From positions 1 through 10,877 of the forward strand of contig JAFDAW010000072.1 in the NCBI GenBank assembly GCA_019313605.1: a DNA stretch of 10,877 bases. Reading direction: 5' to 3'. The notes below the pieces were generated by a model. The model did not search any database and was not told the DNA's origin. It was given only the letters and a program-made list of their open reading frames with translations. This DNA is from Deltaproteobacteria bacterium. GTDB taxonomy: Bacteria; Myxococcota_A; UBA9160; SMWR01. This document shows, piece by piece, positions 7,208-10,877 of the stretch. Both the position numbers and the translations under genes were made by a program. Every line of letters starts with the position of its first letter. The first letter of the stretch is position 1.

Positions 7208-7879
7208 ATGCGCGCTTACCAGATTCGCTACGGCTTGCTTGCACTCGCGATCTCCGCGGCTCTCTGGGGGATGTCGCACGGGACATCCAAGATCGAGCGC
7301 GGCTTCGACATTCCGGTGGCCTTCGTCGGGATGCCCGAAGAACTCGTGATTACCCGCAATAGCACCCAGGTGATCAACATCCGTGTGCTGGGACCGCGGG
7401 CTGCGCTGCGGGATATTTCCAGCAAGGACATCGAGTACGAGGTCAATCTCGAGGGCGCGAAACCCGGGAATGCGGTCTATCTCGTGGACGAGACGACCCT
7501 GGTGATGCCCCAGAATGCGCGGATTCTGAGCCGCTCACCCGCCACCATCGAATTGGAATTCGAGCGGAAGAGCCGAAAATCAGTCCGCATCACGGCTGAT
7601 CTGGAGGGCGAGCCCGCGGAGGGCTTCGTGTTCACCGAAGTGGCGATCGACCCGCCCCGGGTCTGGCTAGAGGGCGCGCGCAGCAAGGTGCTTCGGCTTC
7701 CCGAGGTAATGACCGAAACGATCGATGTGAACGGACTGAGCGAGCCCCTCGAGCGCGAAGTGCGGCTCTCGCTGGGTGTGGATCACATCTGGGTCGAGGA
7801 AGATCAGCCGGTCAGGCTGCGAATTCAGGTGGACCCGATTCCAGAACCCGTGACCGAGGAGGGTGTCGAAAATGAGTGA
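7208..7879 (+). CDS. cdaR: YbbR-domain protein CdaR, regulator of diadenylate cyclase
   Basis: This 223-residue protein is anchored by one N-terminal membrane helix (about residues 7-22), with the rest predicted outside the cytoplasmic membrane. Two YbbR-like beta-rich repeats can be seen, roughly 33-117 and 122-208. Each has the pattern of a 'precise' beta-strand segment followed by the P-x-x-V/I-x-L/E-type ending (SPATIELEFERK near 110-121 and DPPRVWLEGARSKVL at 148-162). Firmicute CdaR proteins usually carry more repeats. In those bacteria CdaR contacts CdaA through the membrane and modulates c-di-AMP synthesis; the same role is inferred here from position. The ATG start lies one base after the cdaA stop, and the 3' end overlaps glmM by 8 bp, so the three are probably translated together. 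A much earlier in-frame ATG at 7112 lies inside cdaA and is rejected. Confidence 0.88.
   Translation: MRAYQIRYGLLALAISAALWGMSHGTSKIERGFDIPVAFVGMPEELVITRNSTQVINIRVLGPRAALRDISSKDIEYEVNLEGAKPGNAVYLVDETTLVMPQNARILSRSPATIELEFERKSRKSVRITADLEGEPAEGFVFTEVAIDPPRVWLEGARSKVLRLPEVMTETIDVNGLSEPLEREVRLSLGVDHIWVEEDQPVRLRIQVDPIPEPVTEEGVENE
7857..7863 (+). promoter_or_regulatory. Ribosome binding site for glmM within the cdaR 3' end
   Basis: AGGAGGG ends 8 nt before ATG 7872. It overlaps the alternative GTG at 7863, which is thereby excluded as the main start. This is the strongest ribosome site in the train, which fits a need for abundant GlmM. Confidence 0.7.
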
Positions 7880-9233
7880 AAGACGGCTGTTCGGCACCGA
7901 CGGCGTTCGGGGAACCGCCAACGTGCACCCGATGACGGCCGAGATGGCGCTGTCTCTCGGTCAGGCCATCGCGCGGGTTTTCCGCGCAGACGGTGCCCGG
8001 AACCGCCGCATCATCATCGGAAAGGACACGCGGCTGTCGGGTTATCTGTTCGAGGACGCGCTCGCGGCGGGCATCTGTTCGATGGGCGTGGATGTAATTC
8101 AGGTGGGCCCGATGCCCACGCCCGGGATGGCTTTCTTGACCGCAGACATGCGCTGTCAGGCCGGTGTGATGATTTCGGCCAGCCACAATCCGTACCACGA
8201 CAATGGGATCAAGTTCTTTTCGAGCGACGGTTACAAGTTGCCCGACGCGATCGAGCGTAATATCGAAGCGCTGATTGCCTCGGGAGAGCTCTCGGGGCTC
8301 CGCGCGCCGCCCGATGAGATCGGGCGCGCGCACCGCATCGAAGACGTCGCAGGGCGATACGTAGTCTTCCTGAAGAAGACGTTTCCGATCGACCTGTCGC
8401 TAGATGACGTGCGAGTCGTCCTCGATTGCGCGAACGGCGCCTCCTACAAGGTCGGCCCGACCGTGCTGGAAGAACTCGGTGCGGAGGTCTTTTGCCTGGG
8501 CGTTTCGCCCAACGGACGCAACATCAATGAGGGTTGCGGCTCGCTCCACCCCGAGAAGGTGGCCGAGAAGGTCAAGGAAGTTCGCGCCGACTTGGGTATC
8601 GCGCTCGATGGAGACGCTGATCGCGTCGTGATGGTCGACGAGAAAGGCACGATCCTCGACGGTGACCAATTGCTCGCTCTGTGCGCGCGGGACATGGTGG
8701 AGCGCGGTGTTTTGCGCGGCGGCCAGGTCGTCGCAACCGTGATGAGCAACCTCGGCCTCGAGGAGGCTCTCGAGGAGTTGGGCGTCGGATTGCTTCGAAC
8801 CCAGGTGGGCGACCGCTACGTCGTGGATGCGATGCGCGAGGGTGGATTCAATCTCGGCGGCGAGCAGTCCGGTCACGTCATCTTCCTGGATCACAACACC
8901 AGTGGGGACGGCCTGATCACGGCGCTGCAGGTGCTTGCCTACATGCAGCGCAAGCAGAGCACACTCTCCGAGTTGATGACTGATTTTGTTCGGTATCCCC
9001 AGGTTCTGTTGAACATTCGCGTCGCCAAGAAGAAGCCGATTGAGGATCTTCCTGAATTCTTGCAGTCGGTCGAAAAAGTCGAGAGTGCACTGGGCGGCCA
9101 CGGGCGCGTGCTGGTTCGTTACAGCGGAACCGAGCCGTTGGCCCGCATCATGGTCGAGGGCGACGACGAAAAGAAGATCGGCGAATACGCGCAAGATCTC
9201 GCCGACGAACTGCGTCGCGCACTGGGAGGGTGA
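7872..9233 (+). CDS. glmM: Phosphoglucosamine mutase GlmM
   Basis: GlmM converts glucosamine-6-phosphate to glucosamine-1-phosphate, on the route to UDP-GlcNAc for peptidoglycan and lipopolysaccharide. The 453-residue product has normal family length and all signatures: RLFGTDGVRG at 5-14, the phosphoserine loop ISASHNP at 101-107 (Ser104 is the phosphorylated residue), the metal loop DGDADR at 246-251, the sugar-binding GGEQSGH at 329-335, and the phosphate-binding RYSGTEP at 416-422. It should be fully active. The start is ATG 7872, overlapping cdaR by 8 bp and preceded by AGGAGGG. In Firmicutes GlmM binds CdaA and inhibits c-di-AMP production, linking wall-precursor supply to the second messenger. 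Whether the same contact occurs here is an inference from synteny. The next gene begins about 4 bp after the stop. Confidence 0.97.
   Translation: MSERRLFGTDGVRGTANVHPMTAEMALSLGQAIARVFRADGARNRRIIIGKDTRLSGYLFEDALAAGICSMGVDVIQVGPMPTPGMAFLTADMRCQAGVMISASHNPYHDNGIKFFSSDGYKLPDAIERNIEALIASGELSGLRAPPDEIGRAHRIEDVAGRYVVFLKKTFPIDLSLDDVRVVLDCANGASYKVGPTVLEELGAEVFCLGVSPNGRNINEGCGSLHPEKVAEKVKEVRADLGIALDGDADRVVMVDEKGTILDGDQLLALCARDMVERGVLRGGQVVATVMSNLGLEEALEELGVGLLRTQVGDRYVVDAMREGGFNLGGEQSGHVIFLDHNTSGDGLITALQVLAYMQRKQSTLSELMTDFVRYPQVLLNIRVAKKKPIEDLPEFLQSVEKVESALGGHGRVLVRYSGTEPLARIMVEGDDEKKIGEYAQDLADELRRALGG
9224..9230 (+). promoter_or_regulatory. Ribosome binding site pointing to an ATT start for the pdxJ homologue
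   Basis: GGGAGGG lies at the very end of glmM, 7 nt before ATT 9238. The nearest ordinary start in frame, TTG 9247, is 16 nt from the site, too far for efficient use. No ATG or GTG occurs in frame near here. Confidence 0.5.
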
Positions 9234-9237
9234 TCCG

Positions 9238-9948
9238 ATTCGCCGTTTGGTTCTGGTTCTAGATGCCCTGGTAGGTCACCGCGAGGCGACCCACAGCGGA
9301 GATGTGGATGTGGCGGCTGCGGTGACGCTCGCAGAACTCGCGGGCGTCGATGCCGTTCGGCTCGGCATCGATGATGAGTTGAAGCCCGTCGCGGAGAGCG
9401 ACGTGCTGAACGCGCGCAGAGCGGCCCGGCGCTTCGAACTTTGCATGGCGGCCAGCCCCGGCCTCTTGAAGGTCGCGCTCGAGGCGCGGCCCGACCGGGT
9501 GTTGCTCGCCGCGGGCGCCCGGGGCGGAGGATGGGCGGGTGGCCCGCTGGATCTTCGCGCGGGTAATCAGCCGCTGACACCTGTGATGCACGGGCTTCAG
9601 GAGGCGGGAATTCCCGTATCGCTGCGGGTGCATCCGAAACTCGACGCCGTCAAGGCGGCCCACGCAGAGCGCGCGAGCGGGGTCGAACTCTATACGGGTG
9701 CGATTCTCGATCTGCCCGCGGCAGAGCGCAGCGCAGAATTGGAGGCGCTCTCCGATGCGGTTCGACTGGCGGCCAAATTGCGACTGCGTATCGCGATCGG
9801 TGGTGGGCTCGGCTATGTGACAGCCCCAGAAGTGCTCGATCATGTACCCGCAACGGAAATCGTCGCGGTTGGCAGGGCTGCGATCTCGCGGGCGCTGCTG
9901 GTGGGCCTGGATCGGGCGGTTCGAGATCTGAGGGCCGCCGTCCAGTGA
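9238..9948 (+). CDS. Divergent PdxJ-fold protein lacking pyridoxine-5'-phosphate synthase catalytic residues
   Basis: PdxJ normally closes the pyridine ring of vitamin B6 from DXP and 1-amino-acetone-3-phosphate. This 236-residue product aligns nearly gaplessly to the E. coli enzyme by my manual comparison: RRLVLVLDA against the GVNIDH strand, AELAGVD against AEQAGAD, ELCMA against NLEMA, AGIPVSLRV against AGIQVSLFI, VELYTG against IEIHTG, GGGLGY against GHGLTY, and VGRAAISRAL against IGHAIIGRAV. However, the three catalytic residues are lost: E. coli His45, Glu72 and His193 become Gly43, Cys69 and Gly189. Contacts Asn9, His12, Arg20, Arg47, His52, Thr102 and His216 become Val7, Ala10, Thr18, Asp45, Pro50, Trp99 and Arg213. 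Asp11, Glu153 and two phosphate-loop glycines remain. The start is probably ATT 9238, otherwise TTG 9247. It is coupled to acpS by a GTGA overlap. The frame is open throughout, so it is not an obvious pseudogene. Function unknown. Confidence 0.8.
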   Translation: MRRLVLVLDALVGHREATHSGDVDVAAAVTLAELAGVDAVRLGIDDELKPVAESDVLNARRAARRFELCMAASPGLLKVALEARPDRVLLAAGARGGGWAGGPLDLRAGNQPLTPVMHGLQEAGIPVSLRVHPKLDAVKAAHAERASGVELYTGAILDLPAAERSAELEALSDAVRLAAKLRLRIAIGGGLGYVTAPEVLDHVPATEIVAVGRAAISRALLVGLDRAVRDLRAAVQ

Positions 9949-10319
9949 TCGTTGGAGTGGGGATCGAACTCGTGGATCGGGCGCGATTCGAATCTCTTCT
10001 CGACCGATACGGCGATCGATTGCGAGAAAGACTGTTTACCGATGGCGAGCGCGAGTACGCGGCCCGCAAACGGCGAGCGGGCGAAAGCCTGGCGGTCCGG
10101 TTTGCGGCGAAACTCGCCGCCCGGCGCGCTTTGCGCGCGAGCGCTTTGCGTTGGCGCGACATCGAGGTGGTTCGCGGCCGTGAAGGGCCGCCGACACTCC
10201 GCCTGACGGGTGGCGCCGAGCGCGCGGCGCGACGCGCGGGGGTCTCGAAGATTGCGCTCACACTGAGCCACGACGCGCAGTGGTGTGTCGGACAAGTCAT
10301 ACTGGAATCCGCCCGATGA
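9945..10319 (+). CDS. AcpS-like phosphopantetheinyl transferase with substituted metal ligands
   Basis: AcpS transfers 4'-phosphopantetheine from CoA to acyl carrier protein. The 124-residue product has the family length and pattern: IVGVGIELVDRARFE at 2-16, RFAAKLAARRAL at 52-63, GPPTLRLTGGAE at 81-92 and the C-terminal TLSHD at 106-110. The two conserved magnesium ligands are altered. The Asp of G-x-D-x-V (Asp8/9 in characterised enzymes) is Glu8. The Glu of the FAxKEA motif (Glu58) is Leu57, encoded ctc, three bases away from gag. The following conserved Lys is Arg61 and the usual GTG turn after KA-F is RAS. Activity is therefore doubtful. Start is GTG 9945, sharing GTGA with the upstream stop; TGAGGG about 10 nt before may serve as ribosome site. 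acpS after pdxJ is the usual order in proteobacteria. A different transferase elsewhere may do the essential job. Confidence 0.85.
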   Translation: MIVGVGIELVDRARFESLLDRYGDRLRERLFTDGEREYAARKRRAGESLAVRFAAKLAARRALRASALRWRDIEVVRGREGPPTLRLTGGAERAARRAGVSKIALTLSHDAQWCVGQVILESAR

Positions 10320-10877
10320 CCTCCAGCGACGATCGCGAACATGCTTCGAGCCCCGGGTGCGCGGACGGCACGCCGAAAATGCGGCCGGACTGTTGGCCGT
10401 TGGTAAACGCTCAGGAAATGCGCGAACTCGATCGCCACACGATCGAGACGCTCGGAATCCCTGCCGACACCCTGATGGAGAATGCGGGTCGTGCCGTCGC
10501 CGATGAGTTGCATCGCGAGCTGCCGGATGGCGCCGAGGTTTCGATCGTCTGTGGGCGGGGCAACAACGCGGGCGATGGCCTGGTTGCGGCCCGACACCTG
10601 CATCGGCAAGACGTTGACGTTCGCGTCATCCTGCTCGGCGAAGCCGGCAACCTGAGCGGGGATGCCGCAACCAATCTCGAACGGGCCTGTCAGGTTGGCG
10701 TGCCCCTCGCAGACCACGAATGGCGCCCGCCCGCTCGCGGAGTCGTGGTCGACGCGATCTTCGGCACCGGCTTGTCTCGCGATGTGGAAGGCGTCGAGGC
10801 AGAGTGGATCTGCCGCATCAATGCGTGCCGAGCCGAAGCGCGTGGCGCTGTGCAGGTGGTTTCCGTGGATTTGCCCT
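10316..10877 (+). CDS. nnrE: NAD(P)H-hydrate epimerase (YjeF N-terminal domain), 3'-partial
   Basis: This gene runs off the right edge; 187 residues are visible. The YjeF_N/NnrE domain epimerises damaged R-NAD(P)HX to the S form for repair. Many bacterial versions are fused to the ADP/ATP-dependent dehydratase (NnrD), which would lie beyond the window. Visible signatures are AQEMRELDRHTIETLGIPA at 32-50, LMENAGRAVADEL at 53-65, the nucleotide-binding GRGNNAGDGLVAARHL at 80-95 and VDAIFGTGL at 145-153 with the conserved Asp146. The ATG at 10316 overlaps the acpS stop (ATGA). It gives a 30-residue N-terminal extension that is poorly structured and Cys/Ser-rich. An internal ATG at 10379 would give an N-terminus closer to the family norm, but no good ribosome site precedes it. 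nnrE after acpS is a common order. Confidence 0.9.
   Translation, partial: MTSSDDREHASSPGCADGTPKMRPDCWPLVNAQEMRELDRHTIETLGIPADTLMENAGRAVADELHRELPDGAEVSIVCGRGNNAGDGLVAARHLHRQDVDVRVILLGEAGNLSGDAATNLERACQVGVPLADHEWRPPARGVVVDAIFGTGLSRDVEGVEAEWICRINACRAEARGAVQVVSVDLP

Noticed and set aside
9040..9237. Long N-terminal extension of the PdxJ-like frame from ATG 9040
   Set aside because: The extension reads the 3' part of glmM out of frame; the family N-terminus aligns at about 9238.
9238..9948. Frameshift or sequencing error as the cause of the missing PdxJ residues
   Set aside because: The alignment stays in one frame with nearly constant offset along the whole gene, and the changes are scattered point substitutions at active-site positions while fold-determining segments remain.
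1..10877. Mobile elements, CRISPR arrays, toxin-antitoxin or phage-defence genes
   Set aside because: Nearly all DNA is assigned to conserved housekeeping genes. No transposase, integrase, regularly spaced repeats or small two-gene modules are seen.

Overview
The window is GC-rich, with GTG and TTG starts common and genes packed tightly. The gene order tilS, ftsH, folP, cdaA, cdaR(ybbR), glmM, pdxJ, acpS, nnrE is one I associate with the deltaproteobacterial grade (Geobacter-like Desulfobacterota, Myxococcota and relatives). FtsH has the usual bacterial membrane topology. I would call this a chromosomal core region of such a Gram-negative bacterium, with lineage inferred only from gene order and composition. 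I see no mobile element, CRISPR array, rRNA or tRNA.

Layout. Positions 1-612 hold the end of a PhoU-like DUF47 protein, probably cut at its 5' side. It meets, with a 14-bp tail-to-tail overlap, a minus-strand AMP-binding acyl-CoA synthetase (599-2149). A 141-bp divergent spacer (2150-2290) separates that gene from tilS (2291-3292). After a 172-bp spacer containing a small tandem duplication, a possible hairpin and a possible promoter, a tight plus-strand train runs to the right edge: ftsH (3465-5390), folP (5399-6259), cdaA (6256-7206), cdaR (7208-7879), glmM (7872-9233), a pdxJ homologue (about 9238-9948), an acpS homologue (9945-10319) and nnrE (10316 to the edge). The spacing is 0-8 bp or short overlaps, so translational coupling is likely.

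How the genes work together. CdaA makes c-di-AMP, CdaR is its membrane-anchored regulator, and GlmM makes glucosamine-1-phosphate for peptidoglycan and LPS precursors. This is the cyclase-regulator-mutase trio best known from Firmicutes. Around it are a membrane protease/chaperone (FtsH), folate synthesis (FolP), tRNA modification (TilS) and metabolite repair (NnrE).

The most interesting point is the pair between glmM and nnrE. The PdxJ homologue aligns without large gaps to the pyridoxine-5'-phosphate synthase fold, yet has lost all three catalytic residues and most ligand contacts. It also appears to start at a rare ATT codon. The AcpS homologue directly downstream has replaced both magnesium ligands (Asp to Glu, Glu to Leu). 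Both frames are intact and coupled. They look like re-purposed or non-catalytic proteins retained at the ancestral locus rather than ordinary enzymes.
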